Shown one piece after another: positions 52,236-60,309 of a DNA stretch of 60,782 nt. Location of the stretch: positions 1-60,782 of the forward strand of contig JAETPU010000018.1 in assembly GCA_021771035.1 (NCBI GenBank). The letters run 5' to 3'. The notes below the pieces were generated by a model. It saw only the letters and a program-made list of their open reading frames with translations. It was not told the origin of the DNA and did no database searches. The position numbers and the translations under genes are program-made. This stretch comes from Marvinbryantia formatexigens. GTDB lineage: Bacteria; Bacillota; Clostridia; Oscillospirales; Ruminococcaceae. Each line of letters begins with the position of its first letter. Within the stretch, counting starts at the first letter, position 1.

Positions 52236-52712
52236 TTAACCGTTCGTATCCGGGACAAATTCCACCAGGTTGTCCCGGTTGAGGCTGTACTCATACCGGT
52301 TGATGTCCTCCCGCAGGGTCCAGCCCGCATTCTGCCAGAAGGCGTTTCCCACCTCATTTTTCTTAAAGGCGATGAGGGTGGCTGTGCTGATGCCCTCCTT
52401 TTGCAGCGCCCGGCTGCAAAAATCCACCAGCTGATGGCAGATTCCGTGGCGCCGCCAATCCTGATCCACGCATACGTGGTAAAAGCTTCCGGTTCTTCCG
52501 TCGTGCCCGCATAGGATATCCCCGATAATGTGTCCGCCGCACACCGCCACGGCGCTGATGCCGGGGTTGCGCAGCAGAAAGCGCCCGATATTTTCCCTGG
52601 AATCGTCCACGCTGCGGATGCCAAAGCCGCTGGTGCGGCACCATAGCTCATACAGGCCGTCATAGTCCTCGGGGCAGGCCGCCCGGATTTCGATTGTTTC
52701 TTGCTGGTTCAA
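52236..52712 (-). CDS. GNAT family N-acetyltransferase in the arginine operon
   Basis: The 158-residue protein has the GNAT fold: IEIRAACPEDYDGLYELW at the N-terminus, a beta-strand pair around AVAVCGGHIIGDILCG, and the acetyl-CoA loop CVDQDWRRHGICHQLV (QxxGxG-like with H in place of the first G). It lies between argC and argJ, 30 bases behind argC, in the same direction. It might supply acetylglutamate synthase activity, but it looks more like a general GNAT and may act on another amine. Confidence 0.82.
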   Translation of the reverse strand: MNQQETIEIRAACPEDYDGLYELWCRTSGFGIRSVDDSRENIGRFLLRNPGISAVAVCGGHIIGDILCGHDGRTGSFYHVCVDQDWRRHGICHQLVDFCSRALQKEGISTATLIAFKKNEVGNAFWQNAGWTLREDINRYEYSLNRDNLVEFVPDTNG

Positions 52713-52742
52713 CTGCGCTCTACTCCTTCTCTCAGGGTGTTT

Positions 52743-53783
52743 TTAGGGGAATATGGGCAGCTGCCGCAGCCCGCAGGTCTCGGGAAGCCCGAACATCAGG
52801 TTCATATTCTGCATGGCCTGCCCGGCGGCGCCCTTCACCATATTGTCGATAGCGCCCATCATGACCACGCGCCCGGTGCGCTCGTCCAGATGGAAGGCCA
52901 CATCCACAAAGTTGCTGCCCTCTACAAACCGGGTTTGGGGCACCATCCCCTGGGGAAGCACCCGCACAAAGGGCTCCCCGGCATAGGCTTCCTCATAGAT
53001 CTGCCGCAGCTCTTTGGCAGCCAGCGGTTTACAAAGGCTGGCATAGGCTGTCACCAGAATGCCCCGGTTCATGGGGACAAGATGGGGGGTAAAGCTGATG
53101 GTGACGGGCTTTCCCGCGGCATAGGACAGCTGCTCCTCGATTTCCGGGGTGTGCCGGTGAGTCCCCACGCCATAGGCCTTGATGTTCTCATTGACCTCGC
53201 AGTACAGGCTGTCCACCTTGGCGGAGCGCCCGGCCCCGCTGGTGCCGGACTTGGCGTCGATAATCAGGGTGTTCGGGTCGATGGCGCCGGCCTTCACCAG
53301 GGGATAGACGCTTAAAAAGGAGCAGGTGGGGAAGCAGCCGGGATTGGCAATCAGCCGCGCCCTGGCAATCTGTTCCCGGTTGAGTTCCGGCAGCCCGTAA
53401 ACCGCTTCGGGCAGAAGCTGGGGGCTCGCGTGCTCCAGGCGGTACCACTGCTCGTATATGGATACATCCTTGAGCCGGAAATCCGCGCTTAAATCGATCA
53501 CCTTGGTTTTGCTGAGCAGGGACTCGCTCACCAGGGTGGAACAGAGCCCCTGGGGGGTGGCGGTGAAGATGACGTCCGCCTTTTCTGCCAGGGCGCCGAT
53601 ATCGTCCTGGATACAGCAGTCCTCCAAAACCCCCGTGAAGTTGGGATACACCGAGGCGTACGGAGCGCCCACATAGCTCTTGGAGCCCAGCCCCACCAGC
53701 TGGATATCTTCTCTCTGAAGCAGCAGGCGCACCAGCTCGCCGCCTGCGTAACCAGTGGAACCAACGATACCGACGTGAATCAT
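52743..53783 (-). CDS. argC: N-acetyl-gamma-glutamyl-phosphate reductase
   Basis: ArgC reduces acetylglutamyl phosphate with NADPH. The 346-residue protein has the nucleotide loop VGIVGSTGYAGGELVRLL, TATPQGLCSTLV, the catalytic cysteine in LIANPGCFPTCSFL, SGTSGAGR and the HRHTPEIEEQL region with the active-site His. First gene of the leftward operon argC-GNAT-argJ-argB-argD. A good promoter with an ARG-box-like palindrome lies about 115 bases upstream. With argD, argB and argJ it covers glutamate to ornithine. Confidence 0.96.
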   Translation of the reverse strand: MIHVGIVGSTGYAGGELVRLLLQREDIQLVGLGSKSYVGAPYASVYPNFTGVLEDCCIQDDIGALAEKADVIFTATPQGLCSTLVSESLLSKTKVIDLSADFRLKDVSIYEQWYRLEHASPQLLPEAVYGLPELNREQIARARLIANPGCFPTCSFLSVYPLVKAGAIDPNTLIIDAKSGTSGAGRSAKVDSLYCEVNENIKAYGVGTHRHTPEIEEQLSYAAGKPVTISFTPHLVPMNRGILVTAYASLCKPLAAKELRQIYEEAYAGEPFVRVLPQGMVPQTRFVEGSNFVDVAFHLDERTGRVVMMGAIDNMVKGAAGQAMQNMNLMFGLPETCGLRQLPIFP

Positions 53784-53883
53784 ATGATAACCAGTCCTTT
53801 CCAGAATTGTGCTTGTTTTCTCCTGCAGGGTAGGGCTCTGAGGCTCCTGGGAGGATTCCCCGGGCAGCCTCAGGCGCCTGTTT

Positions 53884-53897
53884 TGAATATGATTTCA
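53884..53897 (-). promoter_or_regulatory. ARG-box-like operator (ArgR/AhrC site)
   Basis: On the minus strand TGAAATCATATTCA fits the ArgR core TGAAT-WWWW-ATTCA with two departures. It sits immediately downstream of the -10, where the arginine-bound repressor would block initiation. Confidence 0.5.
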
Positions 53898-53899
53898 TA

Positions 53900-53928
53900 A
53901 TTATACACTATTACGATTTAATATGCAA
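53900..53928 (-). promoter_or_regulatory. Promoter of the arginine operon
   Basis: On the minus strand TTGCAT (53923-53928), 17-base spacer, perfect TATAAT (53900-53905). Bases 53929-54262, to the right, hold no gene I can support. Confidence 0.75.
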
Positions 53929-54262
53929 GAACGAACCGGAGGTTTTTCGGATTTTTTCTGGAATTATGGGAGGGATACTCCAGGGAGATTCCCTGGGGAT
54001 TGCAGAATTATTCACCATCTGGATTCCTGCGGCCCGCAGTGGGACTATGTGGGGTGCTTGGAAATAGGGAAGGGGGAGCCGGTCCGGGGGCTTTGGGCAG
54101 GTGAACCTACAAGCCCTGGGCCGGGAGTTTTTGCCGCTGGAGAGCAAGAGGGGCCTCTTTTGAGCGCCGGCTGTGCGGGCCGAAGGCCCGATGCAAGGAA
54201 GGGGATATCCTGCCGGGGACACGCGGAGGGTTGGAAATGCGGCGCAGCACAGGGCGTGCCTC

Positions 54263-54291
54263 TTGAGGTTTTGCGGGAAATCTGGTATACT
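54263..54291 (+). promoter_or_regulatory. Promoter of the MATE exporter gene
   Basis: TTGAGG (54263-54268), 17-base spacer, TATACT (54286-54291) preceded by TGG, an extended -10. Transcription would start near 54298. Confidence 0.65.
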
Positions 54292-54325
54292 GTCAGCCAG
54301 AAAATAATTGACCGGTTAGGTACCT

Positions 54326-54363
54326 GCCGTATGCGAGGCCCAAGCTTGCATACGGCTTTTTTT
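54326..54363 (+). terminator. Leader terminator in front of the MATE gene (probable attenuator)
   Basis: A perfect 9-bp stem GCCGTATGC / GCATACGGC with a 13-base loop and seven T residues lies between the promoter and the start codon, ending 14 bases before the ATG. Nothing else would be ended by it, so it must act on the MATE leader. Upstream bases hold the palindrome AGGTACCT. The sensing mechanism is not evident. Confidence 0.75.
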
Positions 54364-54377
54364 ATGGAGGAAAGAAA

Positions 54378-55712
54378 ATGAGGGGAATGGGAAACCAATC
54401 TGAATTCAGAACAATCGTCGCGACCCTGACGAAATTCAGCCTTCCGCTGATTTTCAGCGGGATTTTACAGCAGCTGTACAGCTGGGCGGATGCGTTTATC
54501 GTGGGCAACGTGGAGGGAGAAACCGCCCTGGCGGCTATCGGCTCCACCTCCACGGCCGTCAATTTTTACCTGACAGCCATCACCGGTTTTACTTTGGGAC
54601 TCTCGGTGCTGTTTGCCCAGAAGTTCGGCAGCAGGCAGACCGGGGCTATCCCGCAGATTCTCTCCACCTTTACGGCGCTGTTCGCGGGGCTGTTCACGGT
54701 GCTGGCCGGGGTGGGGATCTTGCTGGCCTCCCCGCTGCTGCGCCTGCTCAACACAACGCCGGATACCATGGAGCTTGCCCGGCAGTATTTGCAGGTTGTG
54801 TTTTTGGGCGTGCCGTTTTTGGCGGTGTATAATGTATACTCCGCGGCCCTGCGGGGCGTGGGGGACAGCCGCGCGCCGTTTTGGTCGGTGCTGATTTCCT
54901 CCCTTGTGAATATTGTCCTGGATATTCTCTTTGTAGCCGCATTCTCCTGGGGAGTGGCGGGCGCCGCCGTGGCTACGGTGCTCTCCCAGGTGGTGATGAC
55001 GGTGTTTATCATCGGGTACAGCAATAAGCGTCATGAGCTGGTGCGCTTCAGCCCCCGGTCGGTAAGTGCGAACGCCCTGCGGCAGGGGGCGCGCTTTGGG
55101 CTTCCGCCGATGATTCAGTCCAGCGTGAGCTCCTTCGGCAGCCTGATTCTGCAGAATTTTATGAACAGCTTCGGCACCCAGACGGTGGCGGCGATTACGA
55201 CAGCCTACCGGGTGGACTCCATCGTCATGCTGCCCATTATCAATCTGGGCTCCGGAATTTCCACCATTGTGGCCCAGAATTATGGAGCCGGGGACAATAG
55301 ACGCGCCAAACACACCTTTTATGTGGGAGCGGGCCTGATGACGGCGGTTTCCCTGATCCTCACCGCACTGGTGATTCCCTTCGGCGGGGTGGTAATCGGC
55401 CTATTTGGCGTAGGGCAAACGGCCATCGCCATCGGTCAGGAGTTTTTCCGGGGGATTGCCAGCTTCTATCTGGTGTTTGGCCTGGCCACTGCGGTGAGAG
55501 GATACCTGGAGGGGCTGGGGGATATGTTCTACTCCGGGCTTGCGGGAATTCTATCGCTTGTGGTGCGAATCGTGTTTTCCTATCTGTTTAGGGGCCCCTT
55601 TGGAAATATGGCCATCGCCTACGCGGAGGCGGTGTGCTGGGGCGTTCTGCTTGTGCTGTATCTGGGCCGTCTGGCATACAAAACCCATGCCCGCAAAGCG
55701 GCGAAGCATTAA
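54378..55712 (+). CDS. MATE family multidrug exporter
   Basis: The 444-residue protein has twelve hydrophobic segments and MATE motifs: LPLIFSGILQQLYSWADAFIVG at the start, AAIGSTSTAVNF, RGVGDSRAPFWS and the second-half repeat with NLGSGISTIVAQNYGAGDN. It would expel cationic compounds using an ion gradient. ATG 54378 follows GGAGG at good spacing. It has its own promoter and a leader terminator, so expression is probably induced by relief of termination. A hairpin terminator follows. Confidence 0.93.
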   Translation: MRGMGNQSEFRTIVATLTKFSLPLIFSGILQQLYSWADAFIVGNVEGETALAAIGSTSTAVNFYLTAITGFTLGLSVLFAQKFGSRQTGAIPQILSTFTALFAGLFTVLAGVGILLASPLLRLLNTTPDTMELARQYLQVVFLGVPFLAVYNVYSAALRGVGDSRAPFWSVLISSLVNIVLDILFVAAFSWGVAGAAVATVLSQVVMTVFIIGYSNKRHELVRFSPRSVSANALRQGARFGLPPMIQSSVSSFGSLILQNFMNSFGTQTVAAITTAYRVDSIVMLPIINLGSGISTIVAQNYGAGDNRRAKHTFYVGAGLMTAVSLILTALVIPFGGVVIGLFGVGQTAIAIGQEFFRGIASFYLVFGLATAVRGYLEGLGDMFYSGLAGILSLVVRIVFSYLFRGPFGNMAIAYAEAVCWGVLLVLYLGRLAYKTHARKAAKH

Positions 55713-55750
55713 CGGGAAATTTGAGCCGGGTTTTGCCGCTTTGCGAAAAG

Positions 55751-55787
55751 CAGCTCAGCGAATTTTTATTCCGCTGAGCTGTTTCTT
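55751..55787 (+). terminator. Terminator after the MATE gene
   Basis: A 10-bp perfect stem CAGCTCAGCG / CGCTGAGCTG with an 11-base loop and a TTTCTT run. Confidence 0.78.
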
Positions 55788-56025
55788 CTAAAAGGAGCGC
55801 GCCTAATGCGGGATAGGCTTAACGGAGAACCGGTACCGCATTCACGGAAATCGGGGCTGCCGCTCCGAGTTCTCTCACAGGGATATGCCCTGAAACGGCG
55901 GGACTTTTAAAATTCTGTTCCGCCGCGGGAGGATTGGCGGCGGGCGGCTCCCGTGCCTGCTGCGGCTAAAATATAAGAATCCTTAAAATGTTCCCCGGCG
56001 CATGGTAATCCGCGGGCCGGATGTG

Positions 56026-56053
56026 TATAATAAAGCTAGTTTAAAGCTAGTTT
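56026..56053 (+). promoter_or_regulatory. Promoter -10 and 11-base direct repeat before the two-component operon
   Basis: A perfect TATAAT (56026-56031) is followed at once by two tandem copies of AAAGCTAGTTT (56032-56042 and 56043-56053). Tandem 11-base sites are how OmpR/PhoB-type regulators often bind, so autoregulation is plausible. The -35 is weak. Confidence 0.45.
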
Positions 56054-56108
56054 CCAAGGTGCCGAGGGGCCCGGGGACGCAGTTTGACACGGGGGAGTGA
56101 CTGAAAAG

Positions 56109-56816
56109 ATGAAGGCGACGACGATTTTGATTGCGGATGACAGCCGGGAAATCCGGGACGTGGTGCGCATTATGCTGGAAAGCGAGGGGTACCGGGTTTT
56201 GGAGGCCGCCAGCGGGGAAGAAACGCTGGAATTGGCGCAGAATCCCAATTCGCTGGTGGCTCTCTATATTTTAGACGTGATGATGCCGGGAATGGACGGA
56301 TTTGAAACCTGCCGGAGCCTGCGCCGGTTCACCCATGCCCCGGTGCTCTTTTTGACGGCAAAGTCCCAGGACAGCGACAAGGCGGACGGGTTCTCCAGCG
56401 GCGGGGACGACTATCTGGTGAAGCCGTTTTCCTCTACGGAGCTGGTGGCCAGGGTTCAGGCTATCCTGCGCCGGTATTTTGTCTATCAGGGCAAGGATGC
56501 CGAGCACTCTGACCAGGAGGATCTGTTCCTGGACAACGTTCAAATCCGGGCGCGCACCAACGAGGTGCTCCGGGACGGCAAGCCGGTGTACCTGACGGAT
56601 ATCGAATACCGCATCCTCCTTTTAATGGCCCGCAACCGCAAGCGGATTTTTACCGCGCAGGAGCTGTACGAAAGCGTGTGGAACGAGCCCTATCTGTATA
56701 CCTCCAACAATACGGTGATGGTTCATATCCGCAACCTGCGCAAGAAGCTGGAACAGGATCCGCAGAATCCGCGGCTGATTAAAAATATCTGGGGAAAGGG
56801 TTATCGGATTGAATAA
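56109..56816 (+). CDS. OmpR/PhoB-type response regulator
   Basis: The 235-residue protein has a receiver domain (about 1-118: acidic pair in ILIADDSRE, phospho-Asp in YILDVMMPGMDGFE, Thr in FLTAK, Lys in LVKPFSSTEL) and a winged-helix DNA-binding domain (about 140-235, with YLTDIEYRILLLMARN and NTVMVHIRNLRKKLE). It is close to the VanR group. ATG 56109 is chosen over GTG 56097, which touches the ribosome site. Its stop overlaps the start of the kinase gene by 8 bases. Confidence 0.93.
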   Translation: MKATTILIADDSREIRDVVRIMLESEGYRVLEAASGEETLELAQNPNSLVALYILDVMMPGMDGFETCRSLRRFTHAPVLFLTAKSQDSDKADGFSSGGDDYLVKPFSSTELVARVQAILRRYFVYQGKDAEHSDQEDLFLDNVQIRARTNEVLRDGKPVYLTDIEYRILLLMARNRKRIFTAQELYESVWNEPYLYTSNNTVMVHIRNLRKKLEQDPQNPRLIKNIWGKGYRIE

Positions 56817-58155
56817 TACGCGTCAAGAAACCACAGTCTCCCTGGGAGTACAGCTTGGAATCGCCCTGGTCGTTTCCCTGCTGCTGGCATTGGGATCGTT
56901 TTTTGTGATTCAGAGCGTGGGGGATTCGATGATAGCCCATGTGCTGGAGGATCCGGACGCAGTGGACAGCCAGACTCAATACCTGGTGTCCCAATTCCAG
57001 GACTATATATCGGATCAGGAGCTTGCCACTTCGGACACGCAGCAGCTGGACGACTGGGTGAAGAGAAAGCAGCGGTATGTCTCCATGGTGATTTACGTGG
57101 ACGGCGTGCCGGTGTATGATTCTGATTACCCGGATCTGGCACAGGAATTCGGGGAAACCGCTATAGCGGAGAATACGGCGGCATACTCCTGGCAGCCGCT
57201 TTACACGGTGGAATTTGCCGACGCCAGCGCCCAGATTTCTTTAAACTCCTATTATGACTACTTTTACTATTCCCTGCTCAATTACCTGGCCCTGGCGCTA
57301 TCGTTTTTCATCTTTTTAATGGTATTTCTCACCTTTGTGCGCAAAAAGACCTCCTATATCAACCGCCTGGCCAAGGAAATTCAGATTCTGGAGAGCGGGG
57401 AGCTGGAATACCCCATCACTATCCGGGGCCGGGATGAGCTCACGGAGCTGGGGCGGGGAATTGACGCCATGCGCCTGTCGGTCATCGAGCGGCTGCAGAG
57501 CGAGGAGGCGGCGCACCGGGCCAACAGTGAGCTGATTACCTCCATGTCCCACGATCTGCGCACCCCGCTGACTGCGCTGATGGGGTATTTGGAGATTATC
57601 GAGCAGCATAAGTATCAAACGCCGGAGCAGCTCTTCGAATATATCCACAAGAGCCGTCAGAAGGCCTACCAGCTGAAAGGCCTTTCGGACAGGCTGTTCG
57701 AGTATTTTCTGGTGTACGGCAGGGAACAGGACGCCGTTCCCCTGGAGCGGTATCCCGGAAACGAATTGCTGGCGCAGCTAATAGGGGACAGTGTCTTTGA
57801 CTTGCAGGATCAGCGGTTCACGGTGAACACAAATCCTATCGAGGCGCCCTTTACCATAGCCACCAATGTGGAGTATCTGCGCCGTGTTTTCAATAACCTG
57901 TTTTCCAACCTGCTCAAATATGCTGAGCGCACCCAGCCGGTGGAGATCCTCTATACGCCGGGGGAGCGGGAAATCACCATTACCTTTTCCAACACGGTGC
58001 GGCAGGATGGGGAGCCGGTGGAGAGCACCGGCTTGGGGCTCAAAACCTGCGAGAGGATTTTAAAACAGCTGGACGGCAGCTTCTCATCAGGCAGCGAAAA
58101 CGGGAAATTCACCGCCAGCCTTACGCTGCCGGTGAAATGGGAGGAGCCCCGGTGA
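56809..58155 (+). CDS. Sensor histidine kinase, VanS-like
   Basis: The 448-residue protein has a membrane helix (about 13-35), an extracytoplasmic loop of about 125 residues, a second helix (about 160-182), a HAMP region, the H box SMSHDLRTPLTALMGYLE, N box FNNLFSNLLKYA and G box STGLGLKTCERIL. The start is TTG 56809, overlapping the regulator gene, with AAAGGG 8 bases upstream. It senses an envelope signal. The neighbouring MATE gene is a possible target, but nothing shows this. Confidence 0.92.
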   Translation: MNNTRQETTVSLGVQLGIALVVSLLLALGSFFVIQSVGDSMIAHVLEDPDAVDSQTQYLVSQFQDYISDQELATSDTQQLDDWVKRKQRYVSMVIYVDGVPVYDSDYPDLAQEFGETAIAENTAAYSWQPLYTVEFADASAQISLNSYYDYFYYSLLNYLALALSFFIFLMVFLTFVRKKTSYINRLAKEIQILESGELEYPITIRGRDELTELGRGIDAMRLSVIERLQSEEAAHRANSELITSMSHDLRTPLTALMGYLEIIEQHKYQTPEQLFEYIHKSRQKAYQLKGLSDRLFEYFLVYGREQDAVPLERYPGNELLAQLIGDSVFDLQDQRFTVNTNPIEAPFTIATNVEYLRRVFNNLFSNLLKYAERTQPVEILYTPGEREITITFSNTVRQDGEPVESTGLGLKTCERILKQLDGSFSSGSENGKFTASLTLPVKWEEPR

Positions 58156-58185
58156 GCAGTGAACGCGGGGATGCCTCCTGAACAT

Positions 58186-58215
58186 AAAACCAGGCGCCTT
58201 ACGGCGCCTGGTTTT
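58186..58215 (+). terminator. Terminator of the two-component operon
   Basis: A 13-bp perfect stem AAAACCAGGCGCC / GGCGCCTGGTTTT with a TTAC loop. Confidence 0.88.
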
Positions 58216-58229
58216 ATGTTTGCCCGCTG

Positions 58230-58345
58230 TTACGGCAGAATTTCCTAGCTTTGATTCTACCCCGTCGTTACGATAGTAACTTGATAGATAAAACTAAAAT
58301 TGGCTACGGAAGTTTTGGCTTGCCTCGAAATTCCTAGGGGATTCC
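58230..58345 (+). repeat. Repeat family A, worn copy
   Basis: It contains the segment TAGCTTTGATTCTACCCCGTCGTTACGATAGTAACTTGATAGA (in part) and CTACGGAAGTTTTGGCTTG, followed by a hairpin module that has lost most of its pairing. It ends about 8 bases from the stop codon of the next, leftward gene. Confidence 0.65.
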
Positions 58346-58352
58346 AGGGTCT

Positions 58353-58856
58353 CTACTCCGGATCGGATTCCTTTTTCGGCGGTCGGCCTTTCCTCTTTTT
58401 CGGCTGCTCGAACAGGCCTATCAGCTTACCGTACTCCAATATAGTCCGGAAGTCCAGGGGGACGCCCAGCACCTCCGATACCCTGGCTACATCCTTTTTA
58501 ACGAATGTGGCGTTGGAAACACGCATGAGCGTGATGCTCGCCAGGGAAACGCCGCTGATTTCGGATAGCTCCACAGCGGACAGCCGATGTTCCTGCAAAT
58601 AAGTGTTCATAAAGTTAGCGAGAGCACGGGCGTAGTCGTCCCGGGTATAGTTATTTTCCAGGAGCCGTTCAATGCGCGCCTGGGATCTGTCCATCCATTC
58701 CTGATAAACGACCTCGCAAAACTGGCTGAACACACCCCGGGCCTCCCGTTCGTACCGTTCTGCCGCCTCCTTTTGCTGTTTTATCTGGGCGCACCGGCTT
58801 TTACAGCGCGCCGCGTGGAACTGCTCAAAATACTTTCGCTGTTTCCGGCTGTCCAT
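58353..58856 (-). CDS. Helix-turn-helix protein of unknown role
   Basis: The 167-residue protein starts with a long charged helical stretch (about 1-45, Lys/Arg/Glu-rich), continues with a helical middle, and has an XRE-like helix-turn-helix at about residues 90-135 (RLSAVELSEISGVSLASITLMR, quoted in part). It ends in a basic tail KKRKGRPPKKE, like an AT-hook. GGAGG precedes the ATG. It probably binds DNA; target unknown. A worn family A repeat lies just behind its stop. Confidence 0.62.
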   Translation of the reverse strand: MDSRKQRKYFEQFHAARCKSRCAQIKQQKEAAERYEREARGVFSQFCEVVYQEWMDRSQARIERLLENNYTRDDYARALANFMNTYLQEHRLSAVELSEISGVSLASITLMRVSNATFVKKDVARVSEVLGVPLDFRTILEYGKLIGLFEQPKKRKGRPPKKESDPE

Positions 58857-59110
58857 TGTTCAATCGCCTCCATTTTATATTCCGGGGATACCTGCGGGCT
58901 TCGGTATGCTGTGCCTTAAGTTTGGTATTTTGCTGAACCGACGGCATATGCCACCCGGTTGTGGGTATTCTATCCTGAAGAAAAAGTGAAAATTTGATAA
59001 CCTCGGGTATTTAAAACCTAAAAAACCCAAAAAAAATATAAATAACGGGTAATGAAAACTGAATAGAAGGTAGGCTAAACCGTTATCATATTTTTTAGGG
59101 GGGTAGGAAA

Positions 59111-59503
59111 ATGAATGATAATAAAGTTCAGGATATTATGATGGATAATGCTGACCCCGAAGAGGATAAAAGATATGAAGCGGAACGGCGATTGGTCGCA
59201 AAACGAATTAGTGAGTTACTTGTTCAAGCTGGGGTGACAGAAAGTAAATTATCGATTGAGCTGGGCCATAACAAAGACTATATCCGTGGGATAACTGCCA
59301 AACATACCGCCCCGTCGCTCAGAGGATTGTTTGATATTTGTCATTATTTTGGTATCACTCCTGCACAGTTTTTTGATCGAAATTTTTCGCTTACCATTTC
59401 CGATGCCGTGAAGCTCATGGAGAGGTTGGACGATGAGGACATGGAATTTGTGCTCACGGTCTTAAATCATCTTTTGAAAAAGAAAAAGACAGCTACTAAA
59501 TGA
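59111..59503 (+). CDS. XRE-type transcriptional regulator
   Basis: The 130-residue protein has an acidic N-terminal stretch and a helix-turn-helix at about 28-85 (AKRISELLVQAGVTESKLSI, DYIRGITAKH, LFDICHYFGITPAQFF), then an acidic/basic helical tail. ATG 59111 follows AGGGGGG. The gene and its surroundings are AT-rich compared with the rest of the window, as often found for regulators carried by mobile DNA. No partner toxin, integrase or phage gene is in view. Confidence 0.75.
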   Translation: MNDNKVQDIMMDNADPEEDKRYEAERRLVAKRISELLVQAGVTESKLSIELGHNKDYIRGITAKHTAPSLRGLFDICHYFGITPAQFFDRNFSLTISDAVKLMERLDDEDMEFVLTVLNHLLKKKKTATK

Positions 59504-59591
59504 GGACGTTTTTCCTTTGTGTCCATGATAGCAGATTGATAAAATCCGTTGATTTGAAATTTCAAGCAACATTTGAATAAAAAAGCACTAT

Positions 59592-59630
59592 AATAAAGCC
59601 CTCTTCTCCTGTAAGTGGGCTTATTTTTTT
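59592..59630 (+). terminator. Terminator-like hairpin between two regulator genes
   Basis: AAGCCC / GGGCTT with flanking A and T runs (AATAAAGCCC ... GGGCTTATTTTTTT) and a 15-base loop. Confidence 0.65.
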
Positions 59631-59635
59631 ATCAT

Positions 59636-59693
59636 ATACCAATGAGTTTGGTATGTCAATTAAAAAAATATAAGAATTTCAGATTACTGAAAT
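59636..59693 (+). promoter_or_regulatory. Two palindromes upstream of the second XRE gene
   Basis: ATACCAA-N5-TTGGTAT (59636-59654) and ATTTCAG-ATTA-CTGAAAT (59676-59693) are both perfect 7-bp inverted repeats within 110 bases of the start codon. They are good candidates for operators of this or another XRE-type repressor. A weak promoter (TTGGTA with TATAAG-like -10) overlaps the first. Confidence 0.42.
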
Positions 59694-59737
59694 CTTTCTA
59701 GTTTGCTAGACTAGTCACCAAAGAAGGTGAATTTAGA

Positions 59738-60277
59738 GTGAAGATGTCATTGCCACGCTTAAAAGAGCTTCGAATAGCCAAAAAACTTACACAAGAAAAA
59801 GTGGCAGAAGGAACAGGTCTGTCAGTTGCTCAATATAGAAATTATGAGTTGACTATAAATGAACCTGATCCTACTTCTATCATAAAAATAGCGCAATATT
59901 TTGGCGTATCAACCGATTATCTTCTGATGAATTCAGACTTTCCTTTCCCATTGGACAATAGAGATTTCAAACTGATGTCTTTAATAAAGAAGTTACCCCC
60001 AGAAGATTATAAAATTATGGAGAACTTGTCTCCTGATGATGTTAAATTATTGCGGTTAATTCACGAGCTTCCGCAGGAATATAAAGATTGCCTTCTGAAA
60101 CTTGAACCCGATGATGTGGAGCTTGCCCTCTATCTGAAGAAGCTCCCTGAAAACCCGGTGCCCTATGTAATCTCCGATACGCTCATCGGCATCCCCAAGG
60201 ATTCGGATCCCAAGGCGATCAACGCCCTGCGGGATTACATCGAATTTATTTATGATAAATATGGCAAGGAAGAGTAA
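59738..60277 (+). CDS. XRE-type regulator with a repetitive C-terminal domain
   Basis: The 179-residue protein has an N-terminal helix-turn-helix (about 3-60: PRLKELRIAKKLTQEKVAEG, VAQYRNYELTINEP, IAQYFGVSTDYLL). Residues about 80-140 are a worn internal repeat built on L-P-x-E/D-D and S/E-P-D-D-V units. The first two thirds of the gene are AT-rich, while the last 150 bases match the GC-rich host, which suggests a fusion or recombined 3' end. The GTG at 59738 has AAGGTGA 7 bases upstream; ATG 59744 is the alternative. Confidence 0.78.
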   Translation: MKMSLPRLKELRIAKKLTQEKVAEGTGLSVAQYRNYELTINEPDPTSIIKIAQYFGVSTDYLLMNSDFPFPLDNRDFKLMSLIKKLPPEDYKIMENLSPDDVKLLRLIHELPQEYKDCLLKLEPDDVELALYLKKLPENPVPYVISDTLIGIPKDSDPKAINALRDYIEFIYDKYGKEE

Positions 60278-60309
60278 AAGCACCCCGGTATGTGCCGGGG
60301 TGCTTTTTT
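60276..60309 (+). terminator. Terminator after the second XRE gene
   Basis: A 13-bp stem AAAAGCACCCCGG / CCGGGGTGCTTTT with a 6-base loop and a T run. Confidence 0.9.
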
